DNA of 35,473 bases from an uncultured Gammaproteobacteria bacterium (GCA_913030615.1 CAJWCW010000008.1:1-35473), one strand, 5' to 3'; shown: positions 1-8,507, counted from the stretch's first letter. The notes: generated by a model from the letters alone, not told the origin. Translations and numbers: made by a program.

Positions 1-707
1 ACCCGGTCATCACGAATATCCAAAAGCGCTTCGACCCTTCCGGCAACTTGCATTTCGGCGAACTGGGCCTCGGGCGGAAACGCTGATCGACCGCGCACAT
101 GGGATCGCGATACCTCTCCCGATTCGATAGCGGTGACAAACGCATCAACCTCATCAACGTCTACTCGGCCGTACAGAATCCCCTGCGGTAACGCGAGGAC
201 ATTGGGTGCAAATCGATGCCCTCCGAGGTGGGTCGTTTGCCAGACGCGCGCACCGACGAGTTCCTGCAAGCGCGCAAATGTAGGCAATCCATATCTAGCA
301 CAGCAAAGATCACGCTGACCATTGGTACAAACGAAGTAAACGTTCTCTCGCACCGGCACGAGATCAGATGCAAGGACGTCGACCTCCCGAATGGCGTCGT
401 ATTCGGACACTTCGATCCTACCCAGCGCGTTATTTCGAGCGATAAACAAAGTCGTTGTACCGAGGTCCATATCTGGCCGACGAATAAATTGCGGACGGGC
501 TTTCAAGCCCCTCTCGGCGCACCTCTTAAGGCTATCCTCAAGCCATCGATTCGTTTCTTCTTCCAGACCGTTATCCTCGACCGCCCGCGATTTCCACGTC
601 GGTTTGTATTCGAGCAGTAGCCATATATCGACAGGGTCGGCCGTTCCTAACATCGGTTCGCCCTGCGTACGACTGAGTTCTGAACAATATTCACGATCGC
701 CTTCCAT
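1..707 (-). CDS. Sucrase/ferredoxin-like (Apd1/AIM32-type) [2Fe-2S] protein, 3' end cut by window
   Basis: The reverse strand is open from an ATG at 707 to the window edge (235 codons), with an in-frame TAG four codons upstream of the ATG. Residues 126-140 read VCTNGQRDLCCARYG and 158-169 read TTHLGGHRFAPN, both hallmarks of the sucraseferredoxin-like family (thioredoxin-like fold). The spacing C127-x8-C136 and H160-x3-H164 equals the bis-Cys/bis-His [2Fe-2S] ligand pattern described for yeast Apd1. The N-terminal part (PMLGTADPVDIWLLLEY, from residue 19) also fits the family. The protein is probably cytosolic and redox-active; its substrate is unknown. The C-terminus lies outside the window. 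It is divergent from the AAA+ gene, with a 95-base gap. Confidence 0.85.
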   Translation of the reverse strand, partial: MEGDREYCSELSRTQGEPMLGTADPVDIWLLLEYKPTWKSRAVEDNGLEEETNRWLEDSLKRCAERGLKARPQFIRRPDMDLGTTTLFIARNNALGRIEVSEYDAIREVDVLASDLVPVRENVYFVCTNGQRDLCCARYGLPTFARLQELVGARVWQTTHLGGHRFAPNVLALPQGILYGRVDVDEVDAFVTAIESGEVSRSHVRGRSAFPPEAQFAEMQVAGRVEALLDIRDDR

Positions 708-802
708 GGCCAGATTCTACCCTGTTGATCCGCCGCTCGTCGGCACGGCCGCTCATTCAATGACGTGATCGCCACCACCGAGGAGGGAACTCGATCACTT
801 CG

Positions 803-2230
803 TTGCCAACCGAAACTGGGCCTGACACACTCGGACGCATGAAGGACCGAGCTAGTACCGTCGGAGCGCTACGCGTCAGTGGCTACGAAACCCTCCCCGT
901 AAAGATTGAACTACGTAGAAACCTGATCAAGAAATTAAAGGCGGGCGATCCGCTGTTTCCAGGCGTTATCGGTTACGACGATAGCGTCCTACCACAAATC
1001 ACCAACGCCCTTCTCGGGGGGCAGGACCTCATAATCCTAGGTGAGCGGGGTCAAGCTAAATCACGCTTAGTACGAAGTTTGGTAACGCTTCTTGACGAAT
1101 TCATTCCGGTTTTAGAAGGCGCGGAAATCCCCGAGAATCCCTACGATCCAATCACGGAAACAGGGAAACGGATTGTCGCCGAAGAGGGCGACGAGGCAGC
1201 CATCACCTGGCTCCATCGCGACGAGCGTTTCGGCGAGAAACTCGCCACTCCCGACATCACCATCGCCGACTTGGTTGGGGAGATTGACCCTATTAAAGTA
1301 GCCGAAGGGCGCTACCTTGCGGACGCAATGACGATCCACTTTGGCTTAATTCCTCGAGTCAATCGAGGGATCTTTGCGATTAACGAACTGCCCGATTTAA
1401 CAGAACGCATTCAGGTCGGGATGTTGAATGTTCTCGAAGAGCGCGACGTGCAAATTCGAGGCTTTCGCGTCCGCTTGCCGCTGGATGTCTTCCTCGTCGC
1501 GACGGCTAATCCCGAGGACTATACCAATCGCGGTCGCATTATCACGCCGCTCAAAGATCGATACGGGGCCCAGGTCCGTACGCATTATCCCCAGGAGATC
1601 GAGCAAGAGATCTCCATTATGGAACAGGAATACACCGAGCTCGACCTGGACGGCCACAAGCTGTACGTCCCTACCTATATGAAGGAAATCATCGCCGAGA
1701 TTACGCACCAGGCGCGTCTTTCGCCGGATATTAACCAACGGTCCGGTGTGTCCGTCAGGGCTTCGGTTGCTAACTACGAAGCTCTACTCGCAAACGCTTT
1801 TCGACGCGCACTGCGTCTGGGAGAAAAGAACGTCGTCCCGCGACTATCCGATTTACCGTTTATCGTTCCTTCTCTGCATGGGAAAGTCGAGTTTGAAGCG
1901 ATGGAAGAAGGCCAGGAAGACAAGATCACCGAGCGAATTTTCGTGGCCGCTGTAAAAAAAGTGTTCGACCGCTGTTTTGATGTCGACGACATTGAAGGGA
2001 TTGCGTTGGCATTCAATGAGGGCTTGACCGTCGAAATCGGCGAAGCGGCAACAGCCGCGGACTACACCTCAATCGTCAAGCGGGTTGCCGGCCTTAGGGA
2101 AGCGGTGAAAGACCTGACGACGGTAAGGGCCGAAATGCCTGCTGCAGTCGAGTTCGTCCTTGAGGGTTTACACCTCCACGAGTTACTCAACAAATACACC
2201 GTCGGTCACACGGCCTCCTTCTCGGGATAA
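803..2230 (+). CDS. MoxR/Mg-chelatase-like AAA+ ATPase
   Basis: This 475-residue AAA+ protein resembles magnesium-chelatase subunit I and MoxR ATPases (compare mycobacterial Rv0958). Walker A is GERGQAKS (about residues 78-85). The Walker B region is FAINELPDL, with Asn-Glu in place of the usual Asp-Glu. A sensor-like VATANPEDYTNRGRI segment follows, and then RYGAQVRTHYP. It should remodel a target together with the VWA protein 6 bases downstream. No bacteriochlorophyll or cobalamin genes are nearby, so true metal chelation is unlikely. The start is uncertain: AGGAGG at 781-786 precedes a TTG at 803 by 16 bases, and an in-frame ATG at 839 has no clear ribosome site. Both starts keep the whole ATPase domain. 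Confidence 0.9.
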   Translation: MPTETGPDTLGRMKDRASTVGALRVSGYETLPVKIELRRNLIKKLKAGDPLFPGVIGYDDSVLPQITNALLGGQDLIILGERGQAKSRLVRSLVTLLDEFIPVLEGAEIPENPYDPITETGKRIVAEEGDEAAITWLHRDERFGEKLATPDITIADLVGEIDPIKVAEGRYLADAMTIHFGLIPRVNRGIFAINELPDLTERIQVGMLNVLEERDVQIRGFRVRLPLDVFLVATANPEDYTNRGRIITPLKDRYGAQVRTHYPQEIEQEISIMEQEYTELDLDGHKLYVPTYMKEIIAEITHQARLSPDINQRSGVSVRASVANYEALLANAFRRALRLGEKNVVPRLSDLPFIVPSLHGKVEFEAMEEGQEDKITERIFVAAVKKVFDRCFDVDDIEGIALAFNEGLTVEIGEAATAADYTSIVKRVAGLREAVKDLTTVRAEMPAAVEFVLEGLHLHELLNKYTVGHTASFSG

Positions 2231-2236
2231 CGAGAC

Positions 2237-4234
2237 ATGCACCGTTTTGCCACACGTTTTCGCTACGGCTCGTGGGACGGTTCACAACAAGCCCCCTTGT
2301 CTGCCGACGATGTCCTCGGCGCAATCGCCGAGGACCTGATGGAATACGGCGACCTAAAGTGGGCAATGCGTAACCTATTGTCTCGCGGCATGACGATGCC
2401 AGAGGGCGGCTATATCCAAGGGTTACGCGACATGCTGAAACAGCTCCGCGAACAAAAGCGTGAACGTCTGCAACAGTTTGACCTGTCGAGTGTGATGCAG
2501 GACATCGAGCAAAAACTCGCTGAAATCCTAGCTATGGAACAGAACACCGTCGATGAATGGCTAGATCAAGACAGTGAAACGTTCGCCAACGATGTATTAC
2601 GGAAAATTGCCGAGCGTAGCCAAGAAACGCTGGATGGACTCCCCGACGATTCCGCGGGAAGGATGAAGGCGCTAGAAAAGTATGAGTTCCTAAACCCAGA
2701 TGCCCAACGCAAATATCTCGACCTCTTAAACGAACTACGTAAAGCGATGACGCAAACGTTCTTCAAGAACGTCGAAAACATGGTCAATGACCTTTCGGAC
2801 AGCGATATCACGCGGCTGAAAGACATGGTTCAAGCGATGAACGAAATGTTGGTCAAGAAAATTGCCGGCGAGGACCCAGGGTTCGAAGACTTCATGGACA
2901 AATTCGGCGACATGTTTGGTGACACCCCGCCTAAAACGCTTGACGAATTGCTCGAACAGATGCGTCGCCAGATGGCTACGTCACAGTCGTTAATGAATTC
3001 TTTGACGCCCGATCAACAACAACAGTTGCAATCGTTGATGTCGGATCGGTTGGGCGATCCGCAGCTCGAATCCGCTCTACGAAAACTATCGCAAGAAATG
3101 GATTTCCTTGATCCACAAGGATCCCGGTATCGCTTCGACGGTAAGGAACAAGTCGATCTCGAAGCCGCCATGGAACTCATGGACGAGATGCACCAGATCG
3201 ACGATCTCATCGCCCAGGTACAAGCGGCCGAACGAGGCGGCGACCCGGACCATATCGATAGCGATCTGGTGCAATCGCTTCTCGGTGATGAAGCCGTCGA
3301 GTCGATCGGTGACCTCAAGAAATTACTCGATACTCTCGAAGAAGCCGGCTACGTGCGACCCACCGGCGATGATAAGTGGGAGCTAACCCCTCGTGGGTCG
3401 CGCATGATCGGGCAACGCGCGCTCGGCGAAATCTATGCGCGACTCCGGCGACAAAGCTTGGGTAACCATGCCATCCCGGAAGAAGGCCGCTTCGGTGAGC
3501 GACTGGAGCAGACCAAAGCCCATGAATTCGGTGACCCATTTCATTTGCATATGCCAAAAACGATTCGCAACGCCATTGATCGCGACGGTCCCCTCACTCC
3601 CGTTCGCCTACGCCACCAGGATTTTGAAATTTATCGTTCCGAACAAGTCACATCCACGGCAACCGCAATGCTCGTCGACCTCTCGTGGTCGATGGCTTTA
3701 CGCGGTTCATTTCAATCTGCAAAGAAAGTGGCCCTCGCGTTGCATAACCTCATTACGTCCCAATACCCTCGCGATTCTTTCTACATCATCGGTTTTGCCG
3801 CCTACGCAAGAGAGCTAAAAGCCCACGATCTGCCCTTCCTTCAATGGGACGAGTATTTACTTGGGACAAACATGCAACACGCGCTGCTATTGGCAGAACG
3901 ATTGTTGGCAAAACATGACGTCGCCACCAAACAAATCATCATGATCTCCGACGGCGAACCGACCGCTCATCTGGAAAAGGGGCAAGCTCAATTTGCCTAT
4001 CCCCCAACCCGCGCGACCATCCGCGAAACTTACAAGGCGGTCAAACGTTGCACGCAAAAAGGCATCGCCATCAACACGTTCATGCTTGACGCCAACCAGT
4101 ACCTACGGGAATTCATGGATGACATTGCCCGCATCAACGGTGGCCGTGTGTTTTACACGTCGCCAGAAAAATTAGGCGAATACATTCTCGTCGATTACGT
4201 TCAGCACAAACGCAAGAAACTCGCTGGCCGCTGA
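2237..4234 (+). CDS. VWA-domain protein, partner of the AAA+ ATPase
   Basis: A 665-residue protein with a long acidic, helical N-terminal part (to about residue 440) and a C-terminal von Willebrand factor A domain. The metal-ion (MIDAS) motif is complete: DLSWS near residue 480, Thr in GTNMQ near 540, and Asp in ISDGEP near 575. Pairing with a MoxR/ChlI-like ATPase directly upstream (6-base gap) follows the ChlI/ChlD and MoxR-VWA logic, in which the VWA protein binds substrate or adaptor and the ATPase remodels it. Size and pairing match Rv0959 next to Rv0958. No signal peptide or membrane segment is evident. The client is unknown. Confidence 0.88.
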   Translation: MHRFATRFRYGSWDGSQQAPLSADDVLGAIAEDLMEYGDLKWAMRNLLSRGMTMPEGGYIQGLRDMLKQLREQKRERLQQFDLSSVMQDIEQKLAEILAMEQNTVDEWLDQDSETFANDVLRKIAERSQETLDGLPDDSAGRMKALEKYEFLNPDAQRKYLDLLNELRKAMTQTFFKNVENMVNDLSDSDITRLKDMVQAMNEMLVKKIAGEDPGFEDFMDKFGDMFGDTPPKTLDELLEQMRRQMATSQSLMNSLTPDQQQQLQSLMSDRLGDPQLESALRKLSQEMDFLDPQGSRYRFDGKEQVDLEAAMELMDEMHQIDDLIAQVQAAERGGDPDHIDSDLVQSLLGDEAVESIGDLKKLLDTLEEAGYVRPTGDDKWELTPRGSRMIGQRALGEIYARLRRQSLGNHAIPEEGRFGERLEQTKAHEFGDPFHLHMPKTIRNAIDRDGPLTPVRLRHQDFEIYRSEQVTSTATAMLVDLSWSMALRGSFQSAKKVALALHNLITSQYPRDSFYIIGFAAYARELKAHDLPFLQWDEYLLGTNMQHALLLAERLLAKHDVATKQIIMISDGEPTAHLEKGQAQFAYPPTRATIRETYKAVKRCTQKGIAINTFMLDANQYLREFMDDIARINGGRVFYTSPEKLGEYILVDYVQHKRKKLAGR

Positions 4235-4250
4235 GTCAATTTTGTGGGGA

Positions 4251-4271
4251 GATTCGCCCCGACTTCGAATC
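4251..4271. terminator. Short inverted repeat between convergent genes
   Basis: GATTCG (4251-4256) and CGAATC (4266-4271) form a perfect 6-bp stem with a 9-base loop in the 42-base gap between the VWA gene and the convergent acyl-CoA dehydrogenase gene. No T-run follows on either side, so it is only a weak candidate for a shared terminator. Confidence 0.25.
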
Positions 4272-4276
4272 ACCGA

Positions 4277-5443
4277 TCAATAAGAACGCGGGAGTTCCAG
4301 CACATGCTCCGTCACGTAGTTCAGTATCATCTCCTGGGATATAGGCGCGATTCGCATTAAACGCGCTTCCCGCCAGTAGCGCTCAACGTGGAATTCACGC
4401 GCATAGCCAAAGCCGCCGTGTGTTTGCACTGCCTGATCCGCCGCCTGAAATGCGGCGTCCGCGGCCAACCACTTCGCCATGTTTGCCTCAGCGCCGCAGG
4501 GTTCACCATTGTCGAGTAACCACGACGCCTTCCTGATCATCAACTCCGCTGCATCGAGCCGCATCTGTGCCTCGCCCAACGGGAAGGACACTCCTTGGTT
4601 CTGACCGATCGACCGACCAAATATTTCCCGTTCCTTGGCATAACGCACCGCTCGGCGCATCGCCGCGCGACCGATGCCCAATGCTTCTGCTGCAACGAGG
4701 ATGCGTTCGGCATTGAGGCCATCTAGTAAGTACCGAAACCCCTTACCTTCTTCGCCAACCCGGTCGGTCTGATGGACTGGAAGATCGTCGTAAACGACCT
4801 CACAAGACGCGACCGCATTTCGTCCGACTTTATCGATGGGTGAAATCGCGACCTCGGGGCGTTGCAGTTCAGCCAACAACAACGTCATCCCATCGGTTCG
4901 CTTGGCCACCGCATCCTTCGATTCGGTGCGCACCAATAGCAGGACGCGTTCCGAATCCAATGCCTTAGTGGTCCACACCTTACGTCCTTTGACCAAGTAG
5001 TGATCGCCATCTAGACGCGCCGCGGTCTTAATCGATGTGGTGTCCGTACCGGCATCCGGTTCCGTTACACCAAAAGCGACATGAAGGTCGCCCGACGCCA
5101 CGCGAGGCAAATATTTTTGCTTCATGTCCTCGGATCCGTACTTGACTACCGGATGCATGCCAAAGATCGATAAGTGAATGCTACTCGCACCGTTCATGGC
5201 GGCACCCGAAGCCGCAACTTCTTCTAATACGATCGATGCTTCGGTAATGCCTCGGCCGGAACCACCGTATTGTTCAGGGATCGCAATACCGATCCAACCT
5301 GCTTCCGCTAGCGCGTTGTAGAAGTCCCAAGGGAAAAGGTGTTCGTCGTCGCATTTCGACCAATATTCATCGGGGAAGTCCGCACAAATCTTGCCAATGG
5401 CGTCGCGGATAAGTTGGTGTTCGTCAGTCGTTTCAAAGTCCAT
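4277..5443 (-). CDS. Acyl-CoA dehydrogenase, helix-G Glu type
   Basis: A 388-residue FAD acyl-CoA dehydrogenase that should introduce an alpha,beta double bond in an acyl-CoA and pass electrons to ETF. Family marks are FGVTEPDAGTDTTSIKT (124-140), VKGRKVWTTKA (151-161) and QTHGGFGYAREF (340-351). At the position of the MCAD catalytic Glu (E376) there is Ala366 (RIAPISQE). Glu246 in LNAERILVA lines up with the helix-G Glu that serves as base in isovaleryl- and long-chain acyl-CoA dehydrogenases, suggesting a branched or bulky substrate. It is divergent (49 bases) from the MaoC/CitE/crotonase operon and may feed it. No good ribosome site precedes the ATG. Confidence 0.92.
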   Translation of the reverse strand: MDFETTDEHQLIRDAIGKICADFPDEYWSKCDDEHLFPWDFYNALAEAGWIGIAIPEQYGGSGRGITEASIVLEEVAASGAAMNGASSIHLSIFGMHPVVKYGSEDMKQKYLPRVASGDLHVAFGVTEPDAGTDTTSIKTAARLDGDHYLVKGRKVWTTKALDSERVLLLVRTESKDAVAKRTDGMTLLLAELQRPEVAISPIDKVGRNAVASCEVVYDDLPVHQTDRVGEEGKGFRYLLDGLNAERILVAAEALGIGRAAMRRAVRYAKEREIFGRSIGQNQGVSFPLGEAQMRLDAAELMIRKASWLLDNGEPCGAEANMAKWLAADAAFQAADQAVQTHGGFGYAREFHVERYWREARLMRIAPISQEMILNYVTEHVLELPRSY

Positions 5444-5492
5444 GCACCGAGGTTAGCATGGCCGAAGAACCCTGGCAGGGCTGTCAAGAACA

Positions 5493-5945
5493 TTGTCTGG
5501 AAAGTACTTTGAAGAGTTGGAAGTCGGTCTAACATTTGAGCACGAACCGGGTCGGACGGTGACCGAAACCGACAACCTGCTGTTTACCGCGCTGACGCAA
5601 AATCCACAACCGCTTCATCTCGACGCAGAATTTGCAAGCCAATCCATACACGGCAGGATTTTGGTCAACAGCATTTTTACCCTTGGACTCGTCGTTGGAT
5701 TGTCCGTGGCCGATACCACCCTCGGCACCACCCTTGGCAACCTCGGATTCGATCGAACGACCTTTCCGCACCCTGTTTTTATCGGCGACACCATACGCGT
5801 TGCCTCAAAAGTGGCCGACCGACGTGCCAGCCGGTCTAAACCCGACAGAGGCATCATCACTTTCGAACACACTGGCACCAATCAACGCGGTGAAATTGTC
5901 TGCTCCTGCCGCCGCGGAGCCATGATGATGCGAAAACAAACATGA
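5493..5945 (+). CDS. MaoC-like hot-dog (de)hydratase
   Basis: A 150-residue hot-dog-fold protein of the MaoC dehydratase family, expected to hydrate or dehydrate an enoyl-/3-hydroxyacyl-CoA. The signature region is TQNPQPLHLDAEFA (35-48). His42 is present, but the Asp five residues before it in R-specific hydratases such as PhaJ is Asn37. As I recall, this is usual in the subgroup linked to CitE-like lyases (mesaconyl-CoA hydratase and Rv2499c types). The start is TTG at 5493; no ATG suits, and an in-frame TAG lies at 5454. The stop overlaps the next gene by 4 bases (ATGA), so the two are translationally coupled. Confidence 0.87.
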   Translation: MSGKYFEELEVGLTFEHEPGRTVTETDNLLFTALTQNPQPLHLDAEFASQSIHGRILVNSIFTLGLVVGLSVADTTLGTTLGNLGFDRTTFPHPVFIGDTIRVASKVADRRASRSKPDRGIITFEHTGTNQRGEIVCSCRRGAMMMRKQT

Positions 5946-6850
5946 TCGCCGAAGCCCGTACACGTTTACGACGCTCGATGCACTTTGTCCCTGGAGCGAA
6001 CGAGAAAATGTTGCTCAAGTCGCTGGCAAGCCAGGCGGACAGCCTCGTTCTTGATCTCGAAGACGCGGTCATCCCAGAACAAAAAATTCGAACCCGCCAA
6101 ACCATTGCCGGTTGGCTTCGCGAGATCGACTTTGATACTAAAGAAGTGACGGTACGGATTAATCCTCTAGATACTCCCTGGGGCTTCGATGACCTCAAAG
6201 TGACCATGGAAAACCCCCCTGACGCGTACGTGATTCCCAAACCGAGCCACTTTACTGACCTGGATCTTATCGATACGGAGTTGACTCAACTTGAACGGTT
6301 TTATGGACACCCTCGACGTAGCGTCGGACTGATTCTGATTGCTACAGAGACCCCTGAAGGGGCGCTGAACCTCCCGACATTCGGTGCTTGTCCGCGCATT
6401 GTGGCAATGTCCTGGGGCGCCGAGGATCTGTCTGCTGCGCTAGGAGCTCCGCGAAACCGAGACAAACATGCCGACTACCTCAGCGTATACGAATATTGTC
6501 GTCAGCAGACCCTGCTTTGCGCCGTCGCAACGGGAGTTCAACCGATCGACTCTGTCTTCGTCGATCTCGCCAACCAACAAGCCTTTGAACGCGAGTGCTC
6601 CCAAGGTGCCTCCCTTGGATTCACAGGAAAAATTACGATCCACCCAGATCAAATACCTATCGTCAATTCAGCGTTCACACCCACCGATGCAGACGTTGAC
6701 TTAGCACAACGACTAGTGAAAGCCTTCGAAGAAGCCGAAACCGAAGGCAAATTGGCGTTTCGTTTCGAAGGTCAAATGGTCGACGCACCCCACGTCAATC
6801 GAGCGCGCGCGTTGTTGCAACGAGCCTGCCAAGCTGGAGTACATGACTAA
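5942..6850 (+). CDS. CitE-like HpcH/HpaI-family CoA lyase
   Basis: A 302-residue TIM-barrel protein of the CitE / beta-hydroxyacyl-CoA lyase family. SLVLDLEDAV (34-43), Arg72 in VRINPLD, Glu136 in ATETPEG and Asp162 in WGAEDLSAALGA supply the expected CoA/acyl-binding and Mg-binding residues. GFTGKITIHPDQIPIVN near the C-terminus is typical. Such stand-alone proteins are malyl-, methylmalyl-, citramalyl- or HMG-CoA lyases. Context (MaoC directly upstream, an acyl-CoA dehydrogenase opposite, a crotonase downstream) resembles the M. tuberculosis Rv2498c-Rv2500c neighbourhood of leucine/itaconate breakdown. Substrate is inferred only. It overlaps MaoC by 4 bases and the next gene by 1 (TAATG). 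Confidence 0.88.
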   Translation: MIAEARTRLRRSMHFVPGANEKMLLKSLASQADSLVLDLEDAVIPEQKIRTRQTIAGWLREIDFDTKEVTVRINPLDTPWGFDDLKVTMENPPDAYVIPKPSHFTDLDLIDTELTQLERFYGHPRRSVGLILIATETPEGALNLPTFGACPRIVAMSWGAEDLSAALGAPRNRDKHADYLSVYEYCRQQTLLCAVATGVQPIDSVFVDLANQQAFERECSQGASLGFTGKITIHPDQIPIVNSAFTPTDADVDLAQRLVKAFEEAETEGKLAFRFEGQMVDAPHVNRARALLQRACQAGVHD

Positions 6851-7647
6851 TGCTGGATTTAAACACGGACCGAATGCGCGCCGAGATAACCGATGGGATC
6901 GGCTGGATGACATTTAATAATCCATCCCGTCACAACGCGCTGTCCCTCGAGATGTGGCGTGCGATAGGCGAAATCGTCAGACATTTCGAGGACGACAAGG
7001 ATGTCCGAGTTATCGTTATGACAGGTGCTGGTGGCAAGGCGTTTGTTTCCGGCGCGGACATTAGCGAGTTTGACAAACAACGTTCGAATTCAGAACAAAA
7101 AGAGGAATACGCCCGTATCTCTGCGTCCGGTAGTCACGCCTTGGCGACCGTGACCAAACCCCTTATCGCCATGGTGGAGGGCTATTGCATCGGTGGCGGT
7201 CTCGCGACCGCGTTGGCGGCAGATATACGCTTCGCGAGCCCTGATTCGTCCTTCGGCATTCCCGCGGCCAAACTCGGCCTCGGATACGAGTACGCGGGAC
7301 TTGCGAAACTGGCTCGCGTGGTTGGGCCGGCGCGTGCGCGCGATATTCTGTTTTCCGCCAGGTTCCTCAGCGCTGAAGAGGCGCAAGCCGCGGGCCTCGT
7401 GCAATTCATTTCGCCCCGTGACCGAATTCGAAACGACGTCATCGAGTACGCTAGGCAAATCGCTACGAATGCACCTCTGACCGTGGCAGCGGCTAAGGCG
7501 GCCATTAACGCGTACGAAAGAGGAGGTCAGATCGATGACATTGAAACGGTTGAAGCGTTAGTGAGTGCTTGCTTTGACTCTGACGACTACAAAGAGGGTC
7601 GACGCGCGTTCGCCGAAAAGCGGACGCCCGAGTTCACCGGTCGCTAA
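6850..7647 (+). CDS. Crotonase-fold (enoyl-CoA hydratase-like) protein lacking both catalytic Glu
   Basis: A 265-residue crotonase superfamily protein. The oxyanion-hole segments are intact: KAFVSGADISEF (63-74) and GYCIGGGLATALAADIRFA (111-129). The two glutamates that hydrate crotonyl-CoA in rat crotonase (E144, E164) align with Ala119 (GGGLAT) and Ala139 (FGIPAAKLG), so ordinary hydration is doubtful. Other crotonase-fold chemistry (isomerase, lyase, thioesterase, decarboxylase) or a non-canonical hydratase is possible. It is third in a tightly overlapped operon after MaoC and the CitE-like lyase. Confidence 0.88.
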   Translation: MLDLNTDRMRAEITDGIGWMTFNNPSRHNALSLEMWRAIGEIVRHFEDDKDVRVIVMTGAGGKAFVSGADISEFDKQRSNSEQKEEYARISASGSHALATVTKPLIAMVEGYCIGGGLATALAADIRFASPDSSFGIPAAKLGLGYEYAGLAKLARVVGPARARDILFSARFLSAEEAQAAGLVQFISPRDRIRNDVIEYARQIATNAPLTVAAAKAAINAYERGGQIDDIETVEALVSACFDSDDYKEGRRAFAEKRTPEFTGR

Positions 7648-7736
7648 CCCCCCTCAACCGCCAATTCTGGTTAGCTAAGCACGATCAAGAAATGTCTTTG
7701 ACTCAACAACGAATGAACTGAAGTACCGGGGGGCGT

Positions 7737-8486
7737 ATGGATGACAAACTTGTTACTGCTGGAGTCATCGTCATCGGCAACGAAATTTTGTCGGGACGAA
7801 CACAGGACACCAACCTGCAATTCATCGCGCAATATCTCGTTGGTAAAGGCATCTCGATTGGAGAGGCCCAGGTTGTACCAGACATCGAGTCCATCGTCGT
7901 GCGCACGGTGAATGATTTCCGCGCGCGCTTCGACTACGTGTTGACAACGGGCGGCATCGGACCAACTCACGACGACATCACAACCGACTGCATCGCCGCC
8001 GCTTTCAACGTTCGTGTCGTCGTCAATGCCGACATCGAAAACCGTATTAGGAGCCGCCCTGCCCCAGACGACGTCCTGGCTTCCCGCTTACGTATGGCAA
8101 GGGTCCCGGAGGGCGCAACATTAATTGACAATCCAACCGGTGGGCCACAAGGCTTTACCATCGAAAACGTCTACGTAATGGCGGGGATTCCCTTGGTTAT
8201 GCAAGCGATGCTGTCGACAATCGAATTTCGTGGTGGGGCGATCGTACACTCTCGATCCGTTACGGCCCATCTAGGTGAAAGCGAAATCGCCGATGAGCTT
8301 GCTTCTATTCAAGAGGCGTATCCGCGGATCGATATCGGTAGTTACCCCTTCTATCGGAACGACATTTACGGCACCAGCTTGGTCCTGCGGAGCGCCGACG
8401 AATCGGCTCTGGACGCAGCTCTGGAAGAACTGTGCGCGGTCATCACGCAACGCGGACAAACTCCCTTGGACATCGAGCGCGACTGA
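7737..8486 (+). CDS. CinA N-terminal/MoaB-like (molybdopterin-binding-fold) protein
   Basis: A 249-residue protein of the MoCF/CinA-N fold. AGVIVIGNEILSGRTQDTN near the N-terminus, VLTTGGIGPTHDD (about 80-92) and VYVMAGIPLVMQAML (about 145-159) are the family motifs. It has no C-terminal CinA amidase (PncC) domain. This short form is often called competence/damage-inducible protein A-like or molybdopterin-binding protein and is related to the N-terminal half of eukaryotic FAD synthetases. The exact reaction is uncertain. The ribosome site CGGGGGG (7727-7733) lies just before the ATG. Confidence 0.85.
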   Translation: MDDKLVTAGVIVIGNEILSGRTQDTNLQFIAQYLVGKGISIGEAQVVPDIESIVVRTVNDFRARFDYVLTTGGIGPTHDDITTDCIAAAFNVRVVVNADIENRIRSRPAPDDVLASRLRMARVPEGATLIDNPTGGPQGFTIENVYVMAGIPLVMQAMLSTIEFRGGAIVHSRSVTAHLGESEIADELASIQEAYPRIDIGSYPFYRNDIYGTSLVLRSADESALDAALEELCAVITQRGQTPLDIERD

Positions 8487-8507
8487 ACGCCGGTCCAATC
8501 CCATTCG

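Noticed and set aside
133-768. Plus-strand reading frames across 133-768
   Set aside because: They lie opposite the sucraseferredoxin-like gene, whose minus-strand motifs are clear.
803-4234. True magnesium or cobalt chelatase
   Set aside because: No tetrapyrrole pathway genes are nearby and the large BchH/CobN subunit is absent.
7643-7675. Inverted repeat GCTAACC / GGTTAGC after the first crotonase gene
   Set aside because: Perfect 7-bp arms but a 19-base loop, overlap with the stop codon and no T-run; too weak to call a terminator.
7737-8486. Full CinA nicotinamide-nucleotide amidase
   Set aside because: The C-terminal PncC amidase domain is missing; only the MoaB-like domain is present.
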